From: an uncultured bacterium
Lineage (GTDB): Bacteria; Verrucomicrobiota; Lentisphaeria; Oligosphaerales; Oligosphaeraceae
DNA: 5,305 bases
Assembly (NCBI GenBank): GCA_902783355.1
Contig: CACZQQ010000219.1
Span: 1-5,305, forward strand
Direction of reading: 5' to 3'
A model generated the notes under the pieces. That model saw only the letters and a program-made list of their open reading frames with translations, made no database searches and had not been told where the DNA came from. Position 1 is the first letter of the stretch. Every line of letters begins with the position of its first letter. Positions 1-5,305 of this stretch are shown one piece after another. Position numbers and translations under genes: made by a program.

Positions 1-1253
1 ACGCCCGCCGCCTGGAGGAACTCGCTGTATTCGTCCAGCCCGAGAGCCAACCCCAGGCGAATGAAGAACGGGTTGCACGAGAAGGCGATGGCGTGTTGCA
101 GATCCAGGACCCCGTGCCCCGCGCGCGCGGCGCAGCGGATGCCGGCGTTCTTGCCCAGGACGAAGACGCCGTCGCAGGTGTAGTTTTCCGCCGCCATGTC
201 AGGGAGGCGCTCCAGGGCGGCGAGAGCCAGGAGCGGCTTCATGATGGAGCCTGGCGTGTAGACGCCGCGGCAGGCGCGGTTCAGCAGGGGGCGGTTCGCC
301 TCGTCGCGGTTCAGCCGTACCAGTTCGGCAGAAGTCAGGGAGGCCAGGTCGAAGCCGGGCGCGGAGGCCATCGCGACGACGGCCCCCGTCTCCACGTCCA
401 GCACCACCATCGCCCCCGCATGTCCTGCAAGAAGCCGCTCGGCCAGCCGTTGCGCCGTCACGTCGATGGTCAGGCGCAGGTCCTTGCCCGGCACGGAGGG
501 GACGCCGGCACCGCCCTCGTCGCGGGCATAGCCCATCGAATCGACCATCAGGAGGCGGGAGCCGGCCTGGCCGTTGAGCTGGTCGTCATAGGCGGCCTCC
601 AGGCCGCTCTGCCCCACCTGTTCAGGGGTCACATAGAGGCGCGGCAGATCCTCCAGCACGTCGCCGCCGTCCGGCTGGCGCATCTGCACATAGCCCAGAA
701 CATGGCTGAGGAGGCCGGGATAGGGATAGCTCCTCCGCAGACGCGCCTCCACGGCGACGCCTGGAACGGGCGGCAGATACTCCGCCAGGGCGGCCAGTTC
801 CGCATGTGACAGCTCCTCCATGACCGTCAGCGGCAGGACGGGGCGGTAGTTGAGCTGGCGCGACACCTGTTCGGCGGTCAAGCGGGGGGCGCGCCCCAGG
901 TAGGCGGCCAGTGAGCGCTCCGTCTCCAGGATGCCGTCGATGGTGCGCTGTCGCCGCCCGCGGCGCATTTCGGAGACATAGAAGACCAGCTGGTAGGAGG
1001 CGGCATTGTCCGCCAGGACTTCTCCGCCTGCGGCGAAGATGCGGCCGCGGACGGGATTGAGGCGCACGGGGCGCACGCACTGGCGGCGTGCGCGGCGCAG
1101 ATGCTCCGGCCCCTGGAGCACCTGGACCTGCCAGAGGCGGAAGGCCAGCAGGCAGTAGAGCAGTGCGACAAGCCCCGTGCAGAAGAGCACGCGCCAGCGG
1201 GTCTGGATGCGGCCGCCACTGCTGCGGAAGATGTTCTGCAAGGAGACTTTCAT
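1..1253 (-). CDS. mrdA: Penicillin-binding protein 2 (elongation-specific transpeptidase), C-terminus cut by window edge
   Basis: This is a class B penicillin-binding protein, the D,D-transpeptidase that crosslinks peptidoglycan during lateral wall growth with RodA, MreC and MreD. The visible 417 residues begin with a short basic cytoplasmic tail and one membrane anchor (about residues 22-38). The dimerisation (pedestal) domain follows, opening with RGRI at 69-72 and including GQSGLEAAYDDQLNG. The transpeptidase domain opens with KDLRLTIDVTAQRLAE. The catalytic motif SIMK has Ser336 and Lys339, and the SxN motif SCN spans 392-394; the 53-residue spacing from Lys339 to Ser392 fits the family. 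The KTG motif and the rest of the domain lie beyond position 1. The ATG overlaps the mreD stop as ATGA and has a GAGGA sequence 9 bases upstream, which supports this start. PBP2 is preferred over FtsI because mreD is directly upstream, but FtsI-like proteins share these motifs. Confidence 0.93.
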   Translation of the reverse strand, partial: MKVSLQNIFRSSGGRIQTRWRVLFCTGLVALLYCLLAFRLWQVQVLQGPEHLRRARRQCVRPVRLNPVRGRIFAAGGEVLADNAASYQLVFYVSEMRRGRRQRTIDGILETERSLAAYLGRAPRLTAEQVSRQLNYRPVLPLTVMEELSHAELAALAEYLPPVPGVAVEARLRRSYPYPGLLSHVLGYVQMRQPDGGDVLEDLPRLYVTPEQVGQSGLEAAYDDQLNGQAGSRLLMVDSMGYARDEGGAGVPSVPGKDLRLTIDVTAQRLAERLLAGHAGAMVVLDVETGAVVAMASAPGFDLASLTSAELVRLNRDEANRPLLNRACRGVYTPGSIMKPLLALAALERLPDMAAENYTCDGVFVLGKNAGIRCAARAGHGVLDLQHAIAFSCNPFFIRLGLALGLDEYSEFLQAAG

Positions 1254-1762
1254 GACGGGGCGTCCTCGCCTTCGCCATCCACCTGGATGCCGCCCGCGCG
1301 TGGATTCCAGAGGACATCCGCGCGAAGGAAATGCTCCGCGAGCGCCCCCATCAGGGGCGCCAGAAGCAGTCCGCCCAGAAGCTGGCCGCCCAGGAGTCGC
1401 CCTGCCCCGTCGGCGCCGCCGCGCGCCACGAGCGCCAGCGCCGTGGTTCCGAGGGCCACGCAGGCGCCGGCAAGCGCCATGGCCGCCCATGAATAGACGG
1501 CGCTGAAGCGCACGGCGACCGCCGCGATGAGGCCAGCCAGCAGGACCGACAGGATTTCAGTCGGCAGCGCATGCCCCCAGAGGGCGTCCAGAAGGAGTGC
1601 GGCAACCAGGCTTGCCGGAAGGGTCCGCAGGCTTTGCCGCCGCATTCCCACGGCGAGGGCGCACAGGGGCAGAAGCGGCGGCCGGAAGCCCGCCATGGCC
1701 AGCGCGGCCTCCAGAAAGAGGCACAATGCCAGAAGCAGAATATACCGTCCGCGTCGAACCAT
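1250..1762 (-). CDS. mreD: Rod shape-determining protein MreD
   Basis: A 170-residue, very hydrophobic inner-membrane protein with about six predicted membrane segments (roughly 6-25, 28-40, 47-65, 69-87, 91-113 and 123-142). It starts with a basic cytoplasmic end (MVRRGRY) and closes with an acidic hydrophilic tail (DGEGEDAPS). Length, topology and an Asp inside the third segment (LLLDALWG, 57-63) fit MreD, a partner of MreC, MreB, RodA and PBP2 in the elongasome. MreD sequences are poorly conserved, so much of the call rests on position directly before PBP2. The ATG at 1762 is chosen because it overlaps the stop of the upstream phosphoesterase gene (TAATG) and begins the hydrophobic part. 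The frame stays open upstream to an ATG at 1954, but that extension lies inside the upstream gene and resembles no MreD. The stop overlaps the PBP2 start (ATGA), which suggests translational coupling on both sides. Confidence 0.82.
   Translation of the reverse strand: MVRRGRYILLLALCLFLEAALAMAGFRPPLLPLCALAVGMRRQSLRTLPASLVAALLLDALWGHALPTEILSVLLAGLIAAVAVRFSAVYSWAAMALAGACVALGTTALALVARGGADGAGRLLGGQLLGGLLLAPLMGALAEHFLRADVLWNPRAGGIQVDGEGEDAPS
1263..1267 (-). promoter_or_regulatory. Ribosome binding site of the PBP2 gene
   Basis: On the minus strand GAGGA lies 9 bases before the ATG at 1253, inside the last codons of mreD. It is the clearest Shine-Dalgarno-like sequence in the window. It supports the PBP2 start together with the ATGA overlap. 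Confidence 0.55.
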
Positions 1763-2565
1763 TATCTCTGCCGTCTTCCGAAGAGGTGGCCAGGTGGGGC
1801 CGGTTCGATGCCGCAGCGTGCCATGTAGACAAGCCCCGCGCGGAAATGCCTGACGACCTGTTCGGTGCTGTGGGCATCGGAGGTCAGCGCGACGGGAATC
1901 GCCTGTTCGACCGCCATCTCCAGCATCCATTCGGCGGGATAGACTTCGCGGCACTCCTTGTCCAGGCCGGCCGTGTTGAGCTCGATGGCCAGCTCGGCAT
2001 CAGCGATGGCGTTGATGACTTCGCGCATCCGTGGCCGGAGGTCTTCGGGCATGGGATAGCCGAATTTCTTGGGCACATCCAGATGGGCGACCCAGTCGAA
2101 ACAACCGCATTGCGTCAGCCCCATCAGCTTGTCGAGATAGAGGCGCCAGACTTCGTGGCACTGTTCGGTAGTCAGGCGCTCCCAGTTCGCGGCACTGTGG
2201 TCGATGGGGAACTTGCCTGCATAGTGAACGGCGCCAATGACATAGTCAAAGTCATAGAGAGCAAGGGTTTCGCGGAGACGATCCACCGTCTCGGGGAAAT
2301 AGTCGGCCTCCAGGCCGATGAAGACCTTGAACTTCTCGTCGGTAAGTTCCGCTTTGACGGCCTTGGCCTCCGTCATGTAGGCCTCCAGATTGGCGGGAGG
2401 CATCCACCAGACGTCGGCGGGATCCACGTCAAGCTCCTTCGGGGTAAGGACGAGATGGTCGCTGATGCCGAAGGCGTCCGCGCCGGCTGCCTGGGCCGCC
2501 AGCGCCATTTCACGGATCGTGTGGATGCCGTCGCTCCACTTGCTATGGTTGTGCAGTGTATTCAT
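1762..2565 (-). CDS. PHP-family phosphoesterase, histidinol-phosphatase-like
   Basis: A complete 267-residue polymerase-and-histidinol-phosphatase (PHP) domain protein. Likely metal ligands are all present and in family order: His5 and His7 with Asp12 (LHNHSKWSDG), His37 in SDH, Glu86 in GLEADY, His114 in GAVHY, His161 in AHLD, and Asp230/His232 in TSDAH. The length matches stand-alone histidinol-phosphatases of the HisJ/HisK type, which release phosphate from L-histidinol phosphate in histidine synthesis. It lacks the extra domains of PHP-bearing polymerases. The substrate cannot be fixed from sequence alone, and no other his gene is in view, so another small phosphate ester is possible. The protein should be soluble and cytoplasmic. 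The gene begins 6 bp after the reductase stop, with only a weak GAG upstream of the ATG, and its TAA overlaps the mreD ATG. It therefore sits inside a run of genes leading to the cell-wall proteins. Confidence 0.88.
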   Translation of the reverse strand: MNTLHNHSKWSDGIHTIREMALAAQAAGADAFGISDHLVLTPKELDVDPADVWWMPPANLEAYMTEAKAVKAELTDEKFKVFIGLEADYFPETVDRLRETLALYDFDYVIGAVHYAGKFPIDHSAANWERLTTEQCHEVWRLYLDKLMGLTQCGCFDWVAHLDVPKKFGYPMPEDLRPRMREVINAIADAELAIELNTAGLDKECREVYPAEWMLEMAVEQAIPVALTSDAHSTEQVVRHFRAGLVYMARCGIEPAPPGHLFGRRQR

Positions 2566-2571
2566 GATTTC

Positions 2572-3318
2572 TCATTTCTCGCCGATGAAGGCGTCCGACA
2601 GATGGAGGCCGCCATCCACGTAGAGGATTTCGCCGGTCACGGCGTCGTTTTCCGCCAGGAATCGGACGGCGGAGGCCACCTGCTCCTCCGACGTGCGGCG
2701 GCCCAGGGGGACGGAGGAGAGCAGCCGCCCCATCCGCGAGAGCGGGACGCCCTCCGCAGGGCGGACAAGCCCCGGCGCCACGCCGTTCACGCGAAGGCGC
2801 TGCGGCGCATACGCCAGCGCCGCCATGCGCGTCGCCTCGGCCAAGGTCTGCTTCGAGAGATGATACGCCGCCGCCGCGGTGTCGCACTTGGAGATGCGCC
2901 CGTCCAGAAGATTGACAATGCAGCCAGGGGTGCCCAGAGCGGCGAATTGACGCATTAACTCTATAGGAACAAAGCAGTTAAGCAAAAACTGCCTCTGGAA
3001 CTCCTCCGGCGGGGTCCCGTCCAGCGGGAGGCGCGTGTAGCGGGAGGCATTGTTCACCAGAAGGTCAAGTCGGCCGAAGAATGCCGCCGCCTGGGAGACG
3101 GCTGAGGAGAGGAAGCCCGAATCCGTGAAATCGCCCTGGAGGACGCAGGCGCGTTCGGAGCCGCCCAGCTCGGCCGCAAGCGCCTCGGCTTCCGCGCGGG
3201 AGGCGTTGCAGTGGAGGACGAGGCGATAGCCGGCGGCGGCGAGCGCCCGCGCAATGGCGGCGCCGATGCGCCGTCCTGCGCCCGTGACAAGTGCGACTTT
3301 TGTGGAAGGAGTGGGCAT
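2572..3318 (-). CDS. Short-chain dehydrogenase/reductase, pteridine reductase-like
   Basis: A 248-residue classical-length SDR with a Rossmann fold, expected to use NADPH. It shows T12-G13-AGR-R17-I-G19, the TGxxxRxG form typical of pteridine reductases rather than the usual TGxxxGIG. It also has NNAS at 89-92, YHLSK with Tyr152 and Lys156, and VNGVAPGLV after the active site. The catalytic Ser position, 13 residues before Tyr, holds Asp139 (LLDGRIS); an Asp-Tyr-Lys set with this spacing is known from trypanosomatid PTR1. This suggests reduction of a pterin or dihydrofolate-type substrate, like PTR1 or FolM, though the substrate is inferred. The ATG at 3318 is chosen because the fold starts a few residues later; upstream in-frame sequence looks non-coding. 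No clear Shine-Dalgarno precedes it. It is the first gene of a tight run into the phosphoesterase, mreD and PBP2 genes. Codons 111-124 are unusually AT-rich. Confidence 0.85.
   Translation of the reverse strand: MPTPSTKVALVTGAGRRIGAAIARALAAAGYRLVLHCNASRAEAEALAAELGGSERACVLQGDFTDSGFLSSAVSQAAAFFGRLDLLVNNASRYTRLPLDGTPPEEFQRQFLLNCFVPIELMRQFAALGTPGCIVNLLDGRISKCDTAAAAYHLSKQTLAEATRMAALAYAPQRLRVNGVAPGLVRPAEGVPLSRMGRLLSSVPLGRRTSEEQVASAVRFLAENDAVTGEILYVDGGLHLSDAFIGEK
2974..2992. repeat. Inverted repeat in an AT-rich patch inside the reductase gene
   Basis: GCAGTT (2974-2979) and AACTGC (2987-2992) are perfect 6-bp arms around a 7-base spacer. They lie in an AT-rich patch (about 2945-2990) that stands out in otherwise GC-rich coding DNA. 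On the minus strand TATAGA at 2965-2960 follows this repeat, so an internal promoter for the downstream phosphoesterase, mreD and PBP2 genes is conceivable; the best -35 candidates at usable spacing are poor. Confidence 0.35.
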
Positions 3319-3346
3319 GGAAGAGTTGGCGGAAGCAAAAGCCACG

Positions 3347-3367
3347 CGCCTGGGGGCATGCCAGGCG
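3347..3367 (-). promoter_or_regulatory. Hairpin just upstream of the reductase start
   Basis: CGCCTGG and CCAGGCG form a perfect 7-bp stem with a 7-base loop, ending 28 bases before the reductase ATG. On the minus strand the stem is followed after six bases by TTTT (3340-3337). It could be a weak terminator for upstream transcripts, a leader structure, or an operator. The T run is short and displaced, so termination is uncertain. Confidence 0.35.
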
Positions 3368-3383
3368 GAAGTTACAAGCGACG

Positions 3384-3396
3384 GGGGCTGCGCCCC
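3384..3396. repeat. Short GGGGC/GCCCC hairpin with flanking CCCCTG repeats
   Basis: GGGGC (3384-3388) pairs with GCCCC (3392-3396) across a 3-base loop. On the plus strand CCCCTG occurs at the hairpin edge (3393-3398) and again at 3401-3406. Short GC hairpins of this look are often dispersed between genes in GC-rich bacteria, but one copy in this window cannot show that. Confidence 0.3.
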
Positions 3397-3469
3397 TGAA
3401 CCCCTGCCCCAACCTGAACGGGCGCCATTTTGGTGGACACAAACGCCGCAGGGAAATCTACAATCAAAA

Positions 3470-3506
3470 CGCCGATACGCCGGCCCTGGGGGCGAGCGCA
3501 TCGGCG
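3470..3506. repeat. Two-part inverted repeat in the intergenic region
   Basis: CGCCGAT (3470-3476) and ATCGGCG (3500-3506) form a perfect 7-bp outer stem. Inside, CGCC (3478-3481) can pair with GGCG (3491-3494), leaving a 9-base loop and an uneven internal bulge. This is the longest foldable element of the gap. It could be a protein binding site, RNA structure or a 3' end signal; no homolog is recognised. Confidence 0.35.
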
Positions 3507-3531
3507 CAGTGGTTTCATCTATCGGGCGCCT

Positions 3532-3551
3532 CCGCCGGTGGTTTCCGGCGG
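3532..3551 (-). terminator. Possible transcript-end hairpin after the surface-protein gene
   Basis: A perfect 7-bp GC stem (CCGCCGG paired with CCGGCGG) with a 6-base loop lies 22 bp after the TAG at 3574. The position suits a terminator for the surface-protein gene. No T run follows on the minus strand (AGGCGCCCGATAG comes next), so it is not a canonical intrinsic terminator and may instead protect the 3' end or be chance in GC-rich DNA. Confidence 0.35.
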
Positions 3552-3573
3552 GGCGCGGTGGTCTGTCTGGCGG

Positions 3574-5305
3574 CTACTTGTTCGGCACGACCGGCAGCTG
3601 GATGGCTTCCTTGACCTTGATCCAGTAGCCGACGCCCGGGGTCAGGACGTACTTGCCGCTGGAATCGGTGGCCAGGCTGTAGCCGCCCGTGGTCACATCG
3701 AACTTGTAGAGTTCGAGCTGGTCTTCGGTGCCCTCCACCTTCTCGATGGCGCTGTAGACCTGCGGGTAGGCCGTCTTGTAGGTGGCCACGAAGTCATCAA
3801 TCTTGTAGATGGGGCCGAAGATGTTCCAGCCCGCATTCAAGGTGATGGCCGTGTCGGCGGCGGCGCCCATGATGTTGATGCCGTCGCGGTCCACGCGGCT
3901 GTAGAGCCAGTAGCCGCGGCCGGCCTCAAGCGTGGTGGCCTCCACGTACTTGCCGTCCTGATACTGCCAGACGGAGCCGTTGTAGAAGCGGACGCCGCCG
4001 TCGCTGAAGACGTCGCTGACGTTGGCGTTGACGGGCGCCACGCTGAGGGCGACGAGGTTCCAGCCCTTCTTGAGGCTGATGGTCTGCATGTCGGAAGGCG
4101 TGCCGACGGTCACGCGGAAGACCGCGAACTTCTGGCCGTTCTCATCGGTCTGCAGGGTCGCCATCTGGCCCTTGCTCAGGGCGATGACGCCGCTGTAGGT
4201 GCCGAGCTCGTCCTTGTCGCTCTCGGAGATGGTGACCGTGGTGCCGGCGACGGGCTCGAAGAAGCCGTCGGCGCGCTTGTTCATCTGGGTGATGTTGAGC
4301 ACGCCTGTGCCGTCGACAGGCAGCGAGTTGGCCCTCCATGCCAGGCTGCAGGAGGCGATGTCGTCGTTGTTGGGCATGCCCATCTCGACCACGATGAACC
4401 AGGAGCTGGTCTCGTTGTAGGGCCGGATGTCGGTCAGCAGATACGGCGCATTGTTGGAGAGGCCGAGCGTGTAGGTGCTGCCGCGCTCCAGCGGGATGCG
4501 GGTGTAGGTGCCGTCGCCGTTCGGGATGGTGCGGCTGGGCGCCGCCTCGTCGAGCCCCAGGTCGAAGCCGAAGGTGGCCTCGGGCGTCCAGCCGATGGTG
4601 ACGACCTCTTCGCCGAATTCGACGGCGGGCGTGCCGTAGTTGTACACCTTGCTGGGCGTGAAGGACATGGAGAAGTTCACGCTGCCGCCGATGATGACTG
4701 CGTTGGAGCTGATGGGCTCCGTATAGCCATAGTCGGGATCGTAGGCGTAGACCTCGCACCGCCAGACATCGCCGTCCTGCGTCTGGCTGCTGGGCACGGT
4801 GGACATGCCTTCGACGGCGCAGCTGTAGAGGTAGGTGCCTGCGGTGTATTCGGTGATGTCGCGCTTGCCGTTGAAGGGCACGATGGCACCGTTGCAGTAC
4901 CAGAGGTAGAAGAACCTCTTGAGCTCCTTGCCGGAGGCGCTGTAGGCCTTGCAGTTGAGCGTGACCTGGAGATCCTCGTCGGCGCTGGGCAGATACGGCG
5001 TCAGCTCGGCGGTGAGGCTGCCGCTGCCGGCGGACCAGTAGGGCGCGTCGAGGCCGACCTGGTCTTCAATCAGCAGATGCATGTAGTATCTGGCACCTAT
5101 GTCGCGCACGCCGTCCTCGCTCCAGACATCCACATAGTAGATGCCAGGCGTCATCTCGCGCTGATAGAAGCGCGCCATCTCGGTGCCGTCGCCCGTGTTG
5201 TCGTTGGCGGAGAAGCGGGAGACCGTGAACTGCTCGCGGATCTTGTTGCCTTCCTGCTTGTAGACCGTCAGCGCGGTGTTCGGGGAGTTGGATGTGGAGG
5301 GCTTC
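3574..5305 (-). CDS. Large modular secreted or surface protein, N-terminus outside window
   Basis: The reading frame is open to the right edge, so the ATG at 5178 is probably internal and the visible part is the last 576 residues. I do not recognise the family as a whole. Residues are numbered from the first full codon at the edge. About 14-82 is beta-rich with a 'PGIYYVDVW' strand, faintly like pre-peptidase C-terminal domains. About 95-207 resembles an Ig/PKD-like module: four Cys (118, 137, 162, 183), a YLWYCNG strand, a GDVWRCEVYAYD strand and a closing SNAVIIGG. A beta-rich stretch rich in Gly, Thr and Asp follows. The end (about 411-566) holds two related modules running from GWN to GYW. 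No enzyme motif, LPxTG, PEP-CTERM or C-terminal membrane anchor is visible, and the protein simply ends in LPVVPNK. Composition suggests export, but the signal peptide is outside the window. It ends 255 bp before the reductase gene and is probably transcribed separately. Confidence 0.8.
   Translation of the reverse strand, partial: KPSTSNSPNTALTVYKQEGNKIREQFTVSRFSANDNTGDGTEMARFYQREMTPGIYYVDVWSEDGVRDIGARYYMHLLIEDQVGLDAPYWSAGSGSLTAELTPYLPSADEDLQVTLNCKAYSASGKELKRFFYLWYCNGAIVPFNGKRDITEYTAGTYLYSCAVEGMSTVPSSQTQDGDVWRCEVYAYDPDYGYTEPISSNAVIIGGSVNFSMSFTPSKVYNYGTPAVEFGEEVVTIGWTPEATFGFDLGLDEAAPSRTIPNGDGTYTRIPLERGSTYTLGLSNNAPYLLTDIRPYNETSSWFIVVEMGMPNNDDIASCSLAWRANSLPVDGTGVLNITQMNKRADGFFEPVAGTTVTISESDKDELGTYSGVIALSKGQMATLQTDENGQKFAVFRVTVGTPSDMQTISLKKGWNLVALSVAPVNANVSDVFSDGGVRFYNGSVWQYQDGKYVEATTLEAGRGYWLYSRVDRDGINIMGAAADTAITLNAGWNIFGPIYKIDDFVATYKTAYPQVYSAIEKVEGTEDQLELYKFDVTTGGYSLATDSSGKYVLTPGVGYWIKVKEAIQLPVVPNK
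3607..4074 (-). repeat. Two diverged GWN...GYW protein modules at the C-terminus of the surface protein
   Basis: Within the encoded protein, the first module starts at LKKGWNLVALSV (codons near 4074-4039) and closes with GRGYWLYS (near 3918-3895). The second starts at LNAGWNIFGPIY (near 3840-3805) and closes with GVGYWIKV (near 3630-3607). The GWN-to-GYW distance is 50 residues in the first and 67 in the second. Both have the same order: hydrophobic strand with Gly-Trp-Asn, a variable middle mentioning Y/F-x-x-x-x-Y segments, then a Gly-Tyr-Trp strand. The DNA copies are diverged, so this is an old duplication rather than a recent tandem repeat. Similar GWN-type modules occur at the ends of secreted bacterial proteins; the role is unknown. 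Confidence 0.65.

Larger units (their letters stand above)
3319..3573. other. Intergenic region with several GC-rich inverted repeats, no gene seen
   Basis: This 255-bp gap separates the stop of the surface-protein gene from the reductase start. Frames that cross it encode low-complexity Pro/Arg/Gly-rich sequence without family features, so I see no small gene. It should hold the end of the surface-protein transcript and the promoter of the reductase-phosphoesterase-mreD-PBP2 run. The only AT-richer part is about 3428-3469. A TTGATT at 3467-3462 on the minus strand could be a -35 element, but no good -10 sits at the right distance, so I do not call a promoter. Confidence 0.6.

Noticed and set aside
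93..809. A 238-codon open frame on the plus strand
   Set aside because: It is antisense to the PBP2 coding region, whose SxxK and SxN motifs are clear. The plus-strand translation is His/Arg/Gln-rich without recognisable domains.
622..1317. A 231-codon minus-strand frame overlapping PBP2
   Set aside because: Its Arg/Pro/Ala-rich, low-complexity translation is a shifted frame of the PBP2 gene.
1763..1954. N-terminal extension of MreD to an ATG at 1954
   Set aside because: The added 64 residues fall entirely inside the phosphoesterase gene, are Arg/Gly-rich and hydrophilic, and do not match MreD; the overlapping ATG at 1762 fits length and topology.
1597..2958. A 453-codon open frame on the plus strand
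   Set aside because: It lies antisense to the phosphoesterase, which has a full set of metal-binding motifs, and to parts of mreD and the reductase. Its translation shows no family motifs and looks like an antisense by-product of GC-rich codon use.
3319..3501. N-terminal extension of the reductase to an ATG at 3501
   Set aside because: The extra 61 residues have no SDR features, cross the intergenic inverted repeats, and would make the protein unusually long; the Rossmann fold begins directly after the ATG at 3318.
3319..3573. CRISPR array, tRNA or riboswitch in the gap
   Set aside because: The inverted repeats are different from one another and not evenly spaced, no cloverleaf or known aptamer core is recognisable, and no transposase or attachment-site pattern is present.
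4142..4759. A 205-codon minus-strand frame inside the surface-protein gene
   Set aside because: Very Arg/His/Gln-rich translation with no domain pattern; a frame shadow of the longer gene, which runs continuously through it.

Overview
All genes supported in this window lie on the minus strand, so the window reads right to left. The DNA is GC-rich, and coding frames show strong G/C preference at third positions. The elongasome genes (MreD, PBP2) point to a bacterium that builds a lateral peptidoglycan wall. The modular secreted protein with paired 'GWN...GYW' repeats suggests a Gram-negative, possibly of the Planctomycetes-Verrucomicrobia-Lentisphaerae/Kiritimatiellae type. That placement is a low-confidence guess from style, not a demonstrated assignment.

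Region by region, in transcription order. (1) 5305-3574: the C-terminal 576 residues of a large beta-rich, probably secreted or surface protein whose start lies outside the window. It ends in two related GWN/GYW modules. (2) 3573-3319: a 255-bp gap holding four GC-rich inverted repeats and no gene. (3) 3318-2572: a short-chain dehydrogenase/reductase with the TGxxxRxG cofactor motif and an Asp-Tyr-Lys active site of the pteridine reductase type. (4) 2565-1762: a complete PHP-family metal-dependent phosphoesterase that looks like histidinol-phosphatase. (5) 1762-1250: the membrane protein MreD. (6) 1253-1: penicillin-binding protein 2, cut off by the window edge after the SxxK and SxN active-site motifs.

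Genes 3 to 6 are packed like one operon: a 6-bp gap, then a TAATG stop/start overlap, then an ATGA stop/start overlap. MreD and PBP2 clearly belong together as part of the rod-shape (elongation) machinery. Why a pteridine reductase-like enzyme and a PHP phosphoesterase precede them, where mreB and mreC would often be found, is not explained by the sequence. They may be housekeeping genes sharing a transcript. I found no convincing evidence of a new defence, mobile or RNA-based system. The points most worth a second look are this operon order, the pteridine-reductase-like active site, an AT-rich codon island inside the reductase gene, and the modular surface protein.
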